A stretch of 64,000 nt of DNA from Rhizobium sp. ZPR4. Lineage in GTDB: Bacteria > Pseudomonadota > Alphaproteobacteria > Rhizobiales > Rhizobiaceae. A model generated the notes under the pieces. That model had not been told where the DNA came from and made no database searches. It worked only from the letters and a program-made list of their open reading frames with translations. This document shows, one piece after another, positions 19,306-27,530 of this stretch (positions are counted from its first letter, which is position 1; every line of letters begins with the position of its first letter). The DNA is taken from positions 682,001-746,000 of the forward strand of contig NZ_CP157968.1 in the NCBI RefSeq assembly GCF_040215725.1, written 5' to 3'. The position numbers and the translations under genes were made by a program.

Positions 19306-20136
19306 ATGAACAACGATAGTTTTGAGCTGAAATTTTGGGGAGTACGGGGGAGCATCCCTGTATCGGGACCGGAATTTGAGCGGTACGGCGGCAATACGTC
19401 GTGCATCGAGTTACGACATGACGGCAGGCATATCTTATTCGACGCCGGGACTGGTTTGCGCGAAGCGGCCGCCTCCCTTGCCAAGGAAGGGGTCCGCAAT
19501 ATCGATCTCTTCTTCACCCATTCGCACTACGACCACATCATCGGTCTGCCTTTCTTCAACGCGATCTATGATCCGCGCGTCAGCGTCGATCTCTGGTCGG
19601 GCCATTTGGCAGGTAAGACGACGACGCGACAGTTGATCGGCCAGTTCATGCGGCCGCCATGGTTTCCCGTTGAACCCGATATCTGTCGTGCGACGATGAA
19701 TTTCCGCGATTTCGCCGCCGGCGATACGTTGAAGCCACATCCAGGCATCGTCCTCCATACGACGAGGCTGAACCATCCCGGCGGCTGTATCGGCTATCGC
19801 ATCGAATGGGCGGGCCGGGTGATCGCCATGGTCTATGATACCGAGCATGTGACCGGACGGCTGGATGAGGCCGCGCTTGAGCTGATGGCCGATGCCGATC
19901 TTGCCATCTATGATGCGACCTATCTCGAAGCGGAGATGCCGAAATATCTGGGCTTCGGCCATTCCACATGGCAGGAGGGCATCAAGCTCGCCAAGAAGGC
20001 CGGCGTTAAGCGGCTCGCCATGTTCCATCACGCACCCGGCCGCACGGACCGCGAACTGGATGACATGCAGCGCGATGCGCAGAAGAGCTTCCCCGAAGCG
20101 TTCTTCGCCTTTGACGGACAGTCGCTGCAGCTCTGA
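19306..20136 (+). CDS. MBL-fold metallohydrolase
   Basis: The 276-residue protein is a metallo-beta-lactamase-fold hydrolase of the COG1235/PhnP-like type. The opening FWGVRGSIPVSG is typical of that group. The metal motif HSHYDH is intact (H72, H74, D76, H77), with further metal-site candidates in TRLNHPGG, VYDTEH and MFHHAPG. Relatives act on phosphodiesters, cyclic phosphates or RNA ends; a phosphodiesterase acting on cyclic nucleotides would suit the cyclase-rich neighbourhood, but this is only a guess. The VOC-family gene follows on the same strand. Confidence 0.75.
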   Translation: MNNDSFELKFWGVRGSIPVSGPEFERYGGNTSCIELRHDGRHILFDAGTGLREAAASLAKEGVRNIDLFFTHSHYDHIIGLPFFNAIYDPRVSVDLWSGHLAGKTTTRQLIGQFMRPPWFPVEPDICRATMNFRDFAAGDTLKPHPGIVLHTTRLNHPGGCIGYRIEWAGRVIAMVYDTEHVTGRLDEAALELMADADLAIYDATYLEAEMPKYLGFGHSTWQEGIKLAKKAGVKRLAMFHHAPGRTDRELDDMQRDAQKSFPEAFFAFDGQSLQL

Positions 20137-20215
20137 GAGGCCGTTTGGCCGCAAGTGTCCGTTGTTAGACCAGGCGACACCTTGTAGACTGGAACGACAC
20201 CCGGAGGTTAAAGAC

Positions 20216-20653
20216 ATGGCCGTCAAGCGGATGGACAACGTAGGAATCGTCGTCGAAGATCTCGCAGGGGCAATCGATTTCTTTCGCGAACTCGGTCTTG
20301 AGCTTGAAGGGCAGGCCACGATCGAAGGAGAGTGGGCCGGGCGTATCACCGGACTGGGCGATCAGCGCGTCGAGATTGCCATGATGCGCACGCCGGACGG
20401 CCACAGCCGGCTCGAACTCTCCCGCTTCCTCGCACCGGCTGTCGTCGCGGATCACCGGAATGCCCCGGTCAACGCCTTGGGCTATCTCAGGGTCATGTTT
20501 GCCGTCGACGACATCGACGACACGCTTGAAAGGCTCCGCATGCGCGGTGCGCAGCTCGTCGGCGAGGTCGTCCAGTATAGTAACGCATATCGGCTCTGCT
20601 ACATCCGTGGGCCTGAAGGGCTTCTCATCGGACTCGCCCAGGAACTCGGCTGA
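20216..20653 (+). CDS. VOC-superfamily (glyoxalase-like) protein
   Basis: The 145-residue protein shows two babababb-type halves of the vicinal oxygen chelate fold: MDNVGIVVEDLAGAIDFFRELG at the start and YLRVMFAVDDIDDTLERLRMRG from about residue 90, ending in the usual GPEGLLIGLAQELG. The ATG at 20216 follows CCGGAGG. VOC proteins include glyoxalases, dioxygenases and resistance proteins; no feature here picks one. It converges with the deacetylase-like gene, 14 bases between ends. Confidence 0.75.
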   Translation: MAVKRMDNVGIVVEDLAGAIDFFRELGLELEGQATIEGEWAGRITGLGDQRVEIAMMRTPDGHSRLELSRFLAPAVVADHRNAPVNALGYLRVMFAVDDIDDTLERLRMRGAQLVGEVVQYSNAYRLCYIRGPEGLLIGLAQELG

Positions 20654-20667
20654 GCGTAATACGACCA

Positions 20668-21414
20668 CTAATGTACGAAATGGCCGACCGGCCGCCATTC
20701 GATGGCGGCATGGCCGGCCGTTTCCTCGAATAGCGTCTCTACGAAATCCCAGGCGAGATCGTCATGGACGAGATGGTGCGTCATCACCCCGATCGGTTCG
20801 TCGTGGCCATCGAAACGAATCTGGAGCTCCTCCACCAGACGTGCGATCACTTCTGTATGCGGTAGACCGCCACGCATCCCGTGCCATCTCATGATGTCGA
20901 TATGCGTGTTGATCAGGCCGATAGGGGCCTGCTTTGCTAATCCGAAGACGGAGACGGCGCGGTAGCCGAAGGGAGCGAGATGCGGCAGCAGCGCGTCATC
21001 GATACGGTTCCACGGCGGCACCAGCAGCGGGACGAACTGCTTGACATAAAGGGCCTTGAGCTTGTCGAAGCCGCGATGCAGCTCGTCGAGTACGATCTGC
21101 TGCGGCCGGTGCAGGCCAAGCTCCTGCTTCTTGGTATCGTCAGGAGCATAGTTTTGATGCGTCCAGCCGTGCACCGTGGCGGTGATGCGGTTCTCGGACG
21201 CCAGTCGCTCGGCCAACGGCTCGCCGGTCAGTCCCGGAATGATCGCAAGAGCCATCGGCACGTCGAAACGATTGGCAAGCGATAGCAGCCGGTCGAGGGC
21301 AGGGGTCGGCTCGATGGCGTCGTCGTCGCGGAACCACAGTTTTACCTTTCGTCCAGCCTCGCTCCATCGACGCAGTTCGTCGCGCAGGGGCTGCCAATCG
21401 GCTCTATCGCTCAT
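20668..21414 (-). CDS. Polysaccharide-deacetylase-like protein
   Basis: The product has 248 residues from the ATG at 21414; the frame is open to 21501 but that part lies inside the upstream glycosyltransferase. LWFRDDDA (near residue 27) and HGWTHQNY (near residue 83) match the metal-binding D-D and H-x3-H motifs of the NodB/CE4 fold, and an LVPPWNR motif follows, so de-N-acetylation of a sugar polymer or glycolipid is plausible. No signal peptide is visible, suggesting a cytoplasmic intermediate as substrate. The 11-base overlap with the glycosyltransferase stop indicates one operon. Confidence 0.7.
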   Translation of the reverse strand: MSDRADWQPLRDELRRWSEAGRKVKLWFRDDDAIEPTPALDRLLSLANRFDVPMALAIIPGLTGEPLAERLASENRITATVHGWTHQNYAPDDTKKQELGLHRPQQIVLDELHRGFDKLKALYVKQFVPLLVPPWNRIDDALLPHLAPFGYRAVSVFGLAKQAPIGLINTHIDIMRWHGMRGGLPHTEVIARLVEELQIRFDGHDEPIGVMTHHLVHDDLAWDFVETLFEETAGHAAIEWRPVGHFVH

Positions 21415-22501
21415 AATAGGTATCTCCCAGATGGTTTCGAAGAATGGTTTCCAGCCGCTTCGATGCGGCGGGCAGTGAACGCTCCTGATGAACGAAGTCA
21501 TAGGCTGCGTCTGCCATGGTCTGTCGCTGGCTTTGATCGTTCAAAAGCCGAGCGATGGCACCGGCATAGGCTTCGACATCGCCTTCCGGCGTTAAAAGTC
21601 CCGTTTTGCGCGCCATCACCACTTCCGGCACGCCGGCCGTTGCCTGCGCGACCACGGGCAGGCCCGCCGCCTGCGCCTCCAGATAGGCAAGGCCATAGGC
21701 TTCGTTGCAGCCGGGCCAGACATAGAGGCCGGCGGTCGCCAGCTCCTGCGCGATCTCTGCGGTGGAGCGTTCTCCGCGCCAGATGATGCGGCTTTCGCCG
21801 AATGTGGAAAACAACGATCTGACCTCGGCCCGCATCGGCCCGTCGCCGATGATGGTGAGGGTCCAATCCTGATCGCGGATAAGATCGAGCGCGCTCGCCA
21901 GCATGGCGTAGCTGTCAAACTTGTCGCCCTTCCGCAACATCGCCACGGCAATCAGCCGTCGCGGATCCGGGAAAGAGCGTACAAATGGCGTCGCGTCGAT
22001 GAAGGGCAAAAAGCGCTCGTAGCGACCATCGGGGATCGCATCGAGCAGACCGATCCGGTCCCGCTCGGTAAAGCACAGATTAACGGTGGCAAGCCTTACC
22101 GCATCGGCGATAAGACGCTGGTTCTCGCTCCAGCCGTTCTCGTCATGACGGCGGGAGTAGGAAGCCTCGGCCGTCACATAGGGAATGCTCAGCCTCCTGG
22201 CGACGGATGGACCGATGAGATCGGGCGTCTTGTAATAGGGATGATAGGTGAACCATAGGTCGGGTGCCGTCTCGCTCCGCCAGCGCTCGGTCAGACTATC
22301 CATTTCGGCCCGGGCCTGTCGGGCTATCTCCATGCGTGGCCCGGCTTCAGGACCCGGCGTGAAACTGCGCAATTCAGAAGCGACTTCGACCTGGTGTCCC
22401 GCCATCTTCAATACTGAGATGATCTGGCGCGCCATCAGCCGGTCGCCAGATGGGACCGGATGAGCGGGAGACTTCAAGGGGGCGTAAAAGGCGATCTTCA
22501 T
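21404..22501 (-). CDS. GT4-type glycosyltransferase
   Basis: The 365-residue protein has the GT-B fold: an N-terminal acceptor half (MKIAFYAPLKSPAHPVPSGDRLMA) and a C-terminal donor half with IIGDGPMRAEV near residue 220 and the GT4 signature PGCNEAYGLAYLEAQAAGLPVV near 263, including the E-x7-E motif. It likely adds a sugar from a nucleotide donor to a lipid or polysaccharide in the cytoplasm. It is followed by the deacetylase-like gene with an overlap, so the two may modify the same glycan. The 5' end faces the cyclase gene divergently. Confidence 0.82.
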   Translation of the reverse strand: MKIAFYAPLKSPAHPVPSGDRLMARQIISVLKMAGHQVEVASELRSFTPGPEAGPRMEIARQARAEMDSLTERWRSETAPDLWFTYHPYYKTPDLIGPSVARRLSIPYVTAEASYSRRHDENGWSENQRLIADAVRLATVNLCFTERDRIGLLDAIPDGRYERFLPFIDATPFVRSFPDPRRLIAVAMLRKGDKFDSYAMLASALDLIRDQDWTLTIIGDGPMRAEVRSLFSTFGESRIIWRGERSTAEIAQELATAGLYVWPGCNEAYGLAYLEAQAAGLPVVAQATAGVPEVVMARKTGLLTPEGDVEAYAGAIARLLNDQSQRQTMADAAYDFVHQERSLPAASKRLETILRNHLGDTYYER

Positions 22502-22701
22502 GGCGTCGTCACACAGTTGACGATTAAGTGATGACAGGAACCCGAATTGTGAGAGGATTGCCCGAATTCCGACCGGTTGCGTGACAATAAGGTCCCTGCT
22601 TCAAAAAGCCGCATCCTCGACAGCATGCGGCGTTGCGGCTAGATGAATAGGCGATAGCCGTTTTCCCACCTGTTGTGAACGGGCAATATACATTGGGTTT
22701 G

Positions 22702-24426
22702 ATGACCATCGAGGCAAGAAAGCCAATCATTACCGATCGTCTGGTGCGAAAGCTCCGTCTCGGCTCCGGTCTGATCGTTTTTGCTTTCGTGATCATGCAT
22801 CTGGCCAACCATTCCCTCGGGCTGATCTCGCTCGGTATGGCCGAACATGCTCAACGTTGGTTCATGGCCGTGTGGCGCAATCCGGTCGGAACCGCGCTTC
22901 TTTATGGCGCGCTGATTCTCCATATCCTGCTGGTGCTGCGGATGCTTTACAGGCGCAGAACGCTCGTCATGCCTGCCGGCGAAGCTTTTCAGATCGTAAC
23001 CGGTCTGCTGGTGCCCCTGCTGCTGATCGATCACATCATTGCGACGCGCATCGTCCATGAGGTCTACGGCTATCATGACACCTACAAGGCAATCGTGCGC
23101 AGCCTGTGGGTGACCTCGCCGCTCAATGGCCTGCGCCAGTCGTTCGTGCTGCTGATTGTCTGGCTCCACGGATGCATCGGCGTTCATTTCTGGCTGCGCT
23201 ACCGTCCTTGGTACACGGTGATCGCTCCGGTGATATTATCGCTTGCCATCGTTTTGCCGGTTCTCGCTTTGCTTGGTTTTGCCGCGATGGGCAAGACCGT
23301 GGCGCATGAAGTCGCCCAGGAGGATGAGCGCGGCTATCCCGGCGGCTACTACAGCGACATGCGGAGCTATGGCGAGACCGGCTCCGCGCCGGGCGGCCAG
23401 ATGACACAGGCCTTGTGGCCATACCGAGCAGGGTTCTATGGCGCCTTCAGCTTGTCGCTTGCCGCTCTTTTCGCCTTTCGTACGCATCGCAGATTGCGTG
23501 AGCGCCAGTACCAGGTCGCCATCCGCTACGCCGGCGGCGAGGTGGTGCATGCGCCGCGCGGCTTTAGTGTGCTCGAAGCAAGCCGTCTCGGCGGCATCCC
23601 GCATTATTCGGTCTGCGGCGGTAAGGGGCAATGCTCCACCTGCCGCGTGCAGATCATCGAGGGAGCAGAGAACCTGCCACCGCCCGAGCCGCTGGAGCAG
23701 AAGACGTTGAACCGCATCGGCGCCACGCCGGATGTCAGACTTGCCTGCCAGCTGCGTCCGACCGGTAATGTCAGCGTCTTGCCGCTGCTGGCGCCGATGG
23801 CCGAAGCGACGATCCCGGTCTACACGCAGGCTGCAAGCCCTGGCCGCGAGCGGGAGATCGTCGTCTTCTTCTGCGATCTGCGCCATTTCACGTCGCTGAC
23901 CGAATCGCGGCTGCCCTTCGACATCGTCTTCCTGCTCAATCGCTATTTCGCCATCGTTGGCCGCATCATCGAGGAGAATGGCGGCCGGATGGACAAGTTC
24001 ATTGGCGATGGTGCCATGGCCCTCTTCGGCCTTCGCACGACCCCGAAGGAGGCCAATCGCCAGGCATTGAAGGCCGCCGCTGCGATCATCCGGGAGATCG
24101 ATAAGCTCAGCGATGAGTTGGCCGACGAGCTGGCAGCACCGCTCGAGATCGCCATCGGCATCCACACCGGCCTCGCGGTGGTAGGCTCGATGGGGTATGG
24201 CACCGTTAAGAACGTGACGGCGATCGGCGATACGGTCAATGTCGCCAGCCGCCTTGAAAGCGTCGCCAAGGAATTCAACACTGCGCTCGTCTTTTCAGAG
24301 CCGGTGGCGCAGCTGTCGGAAGCGGATATCGCCGGCACCGAAAGCCGCGAGATCGCCGTTCGAGGCCGCGGTGAACCCTTGCGGGTCTATATCGTTTCGA
24401 AAGAGGCGAGCGGCCACTTTGCCTGA
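22702..24426 (+). CDS. CyaC-like redox-type adenylate cyclase (heme membrane anchor, 2Fe-2S, class III cyclase)
   Basis: From ATG 22702 the protein has 574 residues in three parts. Residues 1 to about 260 hold roughly six membrane helices resembling succinate:quinone oxidoreductase anchors, with His residues placed for heme (H33 and H37 in MHLANHSLG, others in LLLIDHIIATRIVH and VWLHGCIGVH). Next is an adrenodoxin-type 2Fe-2S domain with C305, C311, C314 and C349. The last part is a class III cyclase domain with metal Asp D392 (FFCDLRHFT) and D436 (FIGDGAMALF) and the NVASR transition-state motif. This matches CyaC of Sinorhizobium meliloti, described as a quinone-responsive diheme cyclase. 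The start is uncertain (GTG 22675 is an alternative) because no good ribosome site is visible. Confidence 0.85.
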   Translation: MTIEARKPIITDRLVRKLRLGSGLIVFAFVIMHLANHSLGLISLGMAEHAQRWFMAVWRNPVGTALLYGALILHILLVLRMLYRRRTLVMPAGEAFQIVTGLLVPLLLIDHIIATRIVHEVYGYHDTYKAIVRSLWVTSPLNGLRQSFVLLIVWLHGCIGVHFWLRYRPWYTVIAPVILSLAIVLPVLALLGFAAMGKTVAHEVAQEDERGYPGGYYSDMRSYGETGSAPGGQMTQALWPYRAGFYGAFSLSLAALFAFRTHRRLRERQYQVAIRYAGGEVVHAPRGFSVLEASRLGGIPHYSVCGGKGQCSTCRVQIIEGAENLPPPEPLEQKTLNRIGATPDVRLACQLRPTGNVSVLPLLAPMAEATIPVYTQAASPGREREIVVFFCDLRHFTSLTESRLPFDIVFLLNRYFAIVGRIIEENGGRMDKFIGDGAMALFGLRTTPKEANRQALKAAAAIIREIDKLSDELADELAAPLEIAIGIHTGLAVVGSMGYGTVKNVTAIGDTVNVASRLESVAKEFNTALVFSEPVAQLSEADIAGTESREIAVRGRGEPLRVYIVSKEASGHFA

Positions 24427-24486
24427 TTTTTAGAGGCCCGCATTGCCGATCTTCCCCGTTTGCAACGGAATGGCGCTGGTGTAGGG

Positions 24487-25374
24487 ATGGCGCTCATGTT
24501 CGACCGCAAGATCCTCACGAGAAAATACTGGAAACGAGCCTTTCGCCGCAAACGGGATGCGATCGCAACGCGTCTGTTCGACACCAGGCTCGGCCGGGAT
24601 ATCCTCGTCAGTGCACTCGGCCCTCGTGTGAAGACGATGACGGTCGATTGCGGGGATCACGTTCTCAGTTTCTCGCCGGCCGACTACATCGGCCGTAAGG
24701 TTTTTCGCAAAGGGCATTTCGAGCGCGACCATGTCGACCGCCTTCTGAGCGTATTGCGCGAGCGCGGCCTGTTGCGCAAGGGATCGGCGCTCCTGGAACT
24801 CGGCGGCAATATCGGCACGCAGACCTGCTATTTTGCCCTGAGTGGTGCCTATGACCATATCGTCAGCGTCGAGCCGGACCCGCGCAATTTTCGCTTGCTG
24901 GCGACCAACATTGCCGACAATGGCCTGCAGGAAATGGTAACGACGGTCAATTGCGCCGCCGGCGATCGTGAGGGGCAGCTCGATTTCTACCTCAACCACA
25001 AGAATCATGGCAAAAGCAGCGCATTGCGGCAAAGCTCGACCGACGAGAAGATCTCGGTACCTGTCCGGCCGGTCAACGATATTCTCGTGCAGGCAGGCGT
25101 CGATCCCGCCGATATCGGGCTGATCTGGATGGACATCGAGGGTTATGAGCCGATTGCCTGCCGTTCGATGAGCGCGCTGATGGCCCGCAGGGTGCCGCTT
25201 TATATGGAATTCACGCCAGCCTTCTACGGCAAGGATCAGACTAAGGACTTCATCGCTGATCTCGCCAGACACTACAGCGAATGTCTCGCCTTCTTCGAAG
25301 CAGGCGAGAAGGTTTTGAAGGTGAGTGAATTGCCTGTCGAGGGCGAGCAGTTCGACGTTCTCTTTATACGCTGA
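24487..25374 (+). CDS. FkbM-family methyltransferase
   Basis: The protein (295 residues from ATG 24487; ATG 24496 fits the AGGG site equally well) has a Rossmann-type SAM-binding core: LLELGGNIGTQTCYFAL near residue 100, VSVEPDPRNFRLLATNI near 125, and the FkbM-type IWMDIEGYEP near 220. FkbM enzymes O-methylate sugars and polyketides, so a role in glycan or metabolite decoration is possible. It starts about 60 bases after the cyclase and converges on the small methyltransferase-like gene with 2 bases between stops. Confidence 0.8.
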   Translation: MALMFDRKILTRKYWKRAFRRKRDAIATRLFDTRLGRDILVSALGPRVKTMTVDCGDHVLSFSPADYIGRKVFRKGHFERDHVDRLLSVLRERGLLRKGSALLELGGNIGTQTCYFALSGAYDHIVSVEPDPRNFRLLATNIADNGLQEMVTTVNCAAGDREGQLDFYLNHKNHGKSSALRQSSTDEKISVPVRPVNDILVQAGVDPADIGLIWMDIEGYEPIACRSMSALMARRVPLYMEFTPAFYGKDQTKDFIADLARHYSECLAFFEAGEKVLKVSELPVEGEQFDVLFIR

Positions 25375-25376
25375 GC

Positions 25377-25856
25377 CTATTTGCGCCGATAGATGAAATA
25401 GCGCCCGTCCTTGACGGTTGAAGGCAGGGCCAGTGCCTCGAGATCTGGATGATCGAGGGGAAGGCCGCTGACGGCAAGCCCGCCCGATGCCAGCACGCCG
25501 GCCATGATTTGCGGCAGCCAGGTCAATGTTATCGCATCCTTGTCTTCGTAGCCGGTGCCGATATCGGCATGGGCGAGCGAGGCATTGGCGCCGACAAAGG
25601 TTTTCGCCGTATCCTTGATCTCGCCAAGGACGAGATTGTTGGTCGACGGCACTGAAGGACCGTAGGCATTGACCGCCCGGTCGAAGGCAATGATGCGGCG
25701 ATCGGGAAAAAGTTCGCGCAGATGATCGAAGGTGCGGCCATTGCCGAGACCGAGCTCCAGCACGGGGCCATCAAGCATTCTCACCTCGTCGGCGACGGCA
25801 TTGAGGATGTCGCGCTGTGCGCTGAGGCGGCGAATGAAACTATCCAGGCGGCTCAT
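25377..25856 (-). CDS. Small class I SAM-methyltransferase-like protein
   Basis: The 159-residue product has a SAM-binding glycine motif (VLELGLGNGRTFDHL near residue 32) and a following acidic strand (RIIAFDRAV). I take ATG 25856, which gives a compact domain; the frame is open to 25985 but the extra residues are low-complexity Arg/Ala-rich. Relatives are described only as methyltransferases. It is divergent from the DUF3095 gene, with 143 bases between starts. Confidence 0.65.
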   Translation of the reverse strand: MSRLDSFIRRLSAQRDILNAVADEVRMLDGPVLELGLGNGRTFDHLRELFPDRRIIAFDRAVNAYGPSVPSTNNLVLGEIKDTAKTFVGANASLAHADIGTGYEDKDAITLTWLPQIMAGVLASGGLAVSGLPLDHPDLEALALPSTVKDGRYFIYRRK

Positions 25857-25999
25857 CGTATTTGAAGTATCCTTGGCGTCTTGTGCCTCTCCCGCAGTGG
25901 GCGTAGCACGGCGGGCATCGCGGCGTCGACCGCCCGCTGGCTTTTCAACGCATTTGCTGTAGGGATAGATTGTCGCGGCGCTCAATGAAGGGGGACATC

Positions 26000-27175
26000 A
26001 TGGCCGAGCCATCCAATGATGATTTCTTCCATAAGCTTGCGGGTTTCACGCGTTTCGAAGGTGTGACCGACAGCGCCAATTACCAGCCTCTCCCGGATGA
26101 CTGGTTGATTGCCGTCGCCGACATCGTCAGCTCGACAAAGGCGATTGCCGCCGGACACTACAAATCGGTCAATATGGCGGGCGCCAGCGTGATTTCCGCC
26201 GTGCTCAACGCCTTGGGCCGAGGAGACTACCCCTTTGCCTTCGGTGGGGATGGCGCAGTGGTCGCCGTCCCATCCTCCGGCGGGGAGCGGGCGCGGCAAG
26301 CGCTTGCGGCTGTGCGGGGCTGGGTGAAGGAAGAGCTGCAGCTCGATCTGCGCACGGCTTTGGTACCGATGGCCGCCATTCGCAGTGAGGGGCTCGACGT
26401 ACGGGTCGCCCGTTTCAGCCCGAGCGATTACGTTTCCTATGCCATGTTTTCCGGCGGCGGTACGAGCTGGGCGGAGCGGCAGATGAAAGCGGGCCGCTTC
26501 ATCGTCGAGGCGATGCCGGCAAGAGTGGAACCCGATCTGACAGGTCTTTCGTGCCGATGGAACCCGATCGAGGCGCATAATGGCGAGATCGTCTCGATTA
26601 TCGCCATTCCCGGCGACGCGGGAAGCGGTCCGAAATTTCAGCAACTGGTTGCCGATATCATTGCCATATCTGCAGAGCAGAGCCGCGACAGCCATCCCGT
26701 TCCGGTTGAAGGTCCGACGCCGGCATTGAGCTTCGGAGGTGCCGATATCGAAGCGCGGGCTTTGGCCGCCCCGGCCAATCGCTGGTGGCGCAAGCTTGTC
26801 ATCGATGCCCAGATCGTCCTCGTCTGGGTTCTCGACAAGCTCGGGGTGAGGACCGCAACCTTCGATGCCCAGATCTACCGGCGTGATCTCGCAGCGAATT
26901 CCGATTTCCGCAAGTTTGACGACGGCTTGAAAATGACGATCGATGTCGACGCCCTGCATCTTGAGCGCATCGAGGCGCGCTTGCGCCAGGCCGAGGCCGA
27001 GGGTGTCTGCCGTTTTGGTCTGCATCGCCAGGATAGCGCGTTGATGACCTGTTTCGTGCCGACCCCGCTCATGCGCGACCATATGCATTTCATCGACGGG
27101 GCGAGCGGCGGTTACGCGATGGCAGCCATGGCGTTGCGCGAAAAGCGGCCGCCCGAGCTTGCCGCGGGCGAGTGA
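26000..27175 (+). CDS. DUF3095 family protein with cyclase-like domain
   Basis: The 391-residue protein has an N-terminal domain reminiscent of class III nucleotide cyclases: WLIAVADIVSSTKAI (residues about 35-50, one acidic metal-site candidate) and YPFAFGGDGAVVAVP (near 75-90, the second). The C-terminal part (about 260-391) does not resemble a known catalytic domain. DUF3095 proteins are often annotated as cyclases without proof. The ATG at 26000 follows AAGGGGG by a good spacing, better than ATG 25985. It lies between a CyaC-like and a soluble cyclase gene. Confidence 0.72.
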   Translation: MAEPSNDDFFHKLAGFTRFEGVTDSANYQPLPDDWLIAVADIVSSTKAIAAGHYKSVNMAGASVISAVLNALGRGDYPFAFGGDGAVVAVPSSGGERARQALAAVRGWVKEELQLDLRTALVPMAAIRSEGLDVRVARFSPSDYVSYAMFSGGGTSWAERQMKAGRFIVEAMPARVEPDLTGLSCRWNPIEAHNGEIVSIIAIPGDAGSGPKFQQLVADIIAISAEQSRDSHPVPVEGPTPALSFGGADIEARALAAPANRWWRKLVIDAQIVLVWVLDKLGVRTATFDAQIYRRDLAANSDFRKFDDGLKMTIDVDALHLERIEARLRQAEAEGVCRFGLHRQDSALMTCFVPTPLMRDHMHFIDGASGGYAMAAMALREKRPPELAAGE

Positions 27176-27530
27176 CTTTCGGATGTCACACGCAGCCGGC
27201 TATGGGTTGCAGTCGTGATTTTTATCGATCCATTTCGGTTTAGCCCATTGTTTCAGCTGAATATGCGCCTTATCTGAAAGAGAACAAAACGAGAGTCGCC
27301 GGTTGCGACGGCTGTCCTTTTGCTGCATTTCTGGTGCGGGGGCGTGAGGAATGCAGTCGATTTTTCTGGTGCTTGCGCGATCCAGGGGTAGCTAGGGAAC
27401 GTGCTATTGCGTGATCGTTTCATCCAGCCTTGAACGATAGGCCGGAAATTCCGGAGATGGCAGTCGGCGAAAGTGCCGGCACCCCATGACCGGCGAGACA
27501 TAGTGCATTGCAAGATAGGCCGCGGGGACA
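27176..27530. other. Intergenic region, no gene recognised
   Basis: These 355 bases lie between two cyclase-type genes on the same strand. I see no coding stretch, strong hairpin or RNA gene. The region probably contains the promoter of the soluble cyclase gene that starts at 27531. Confidence 0.5.
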
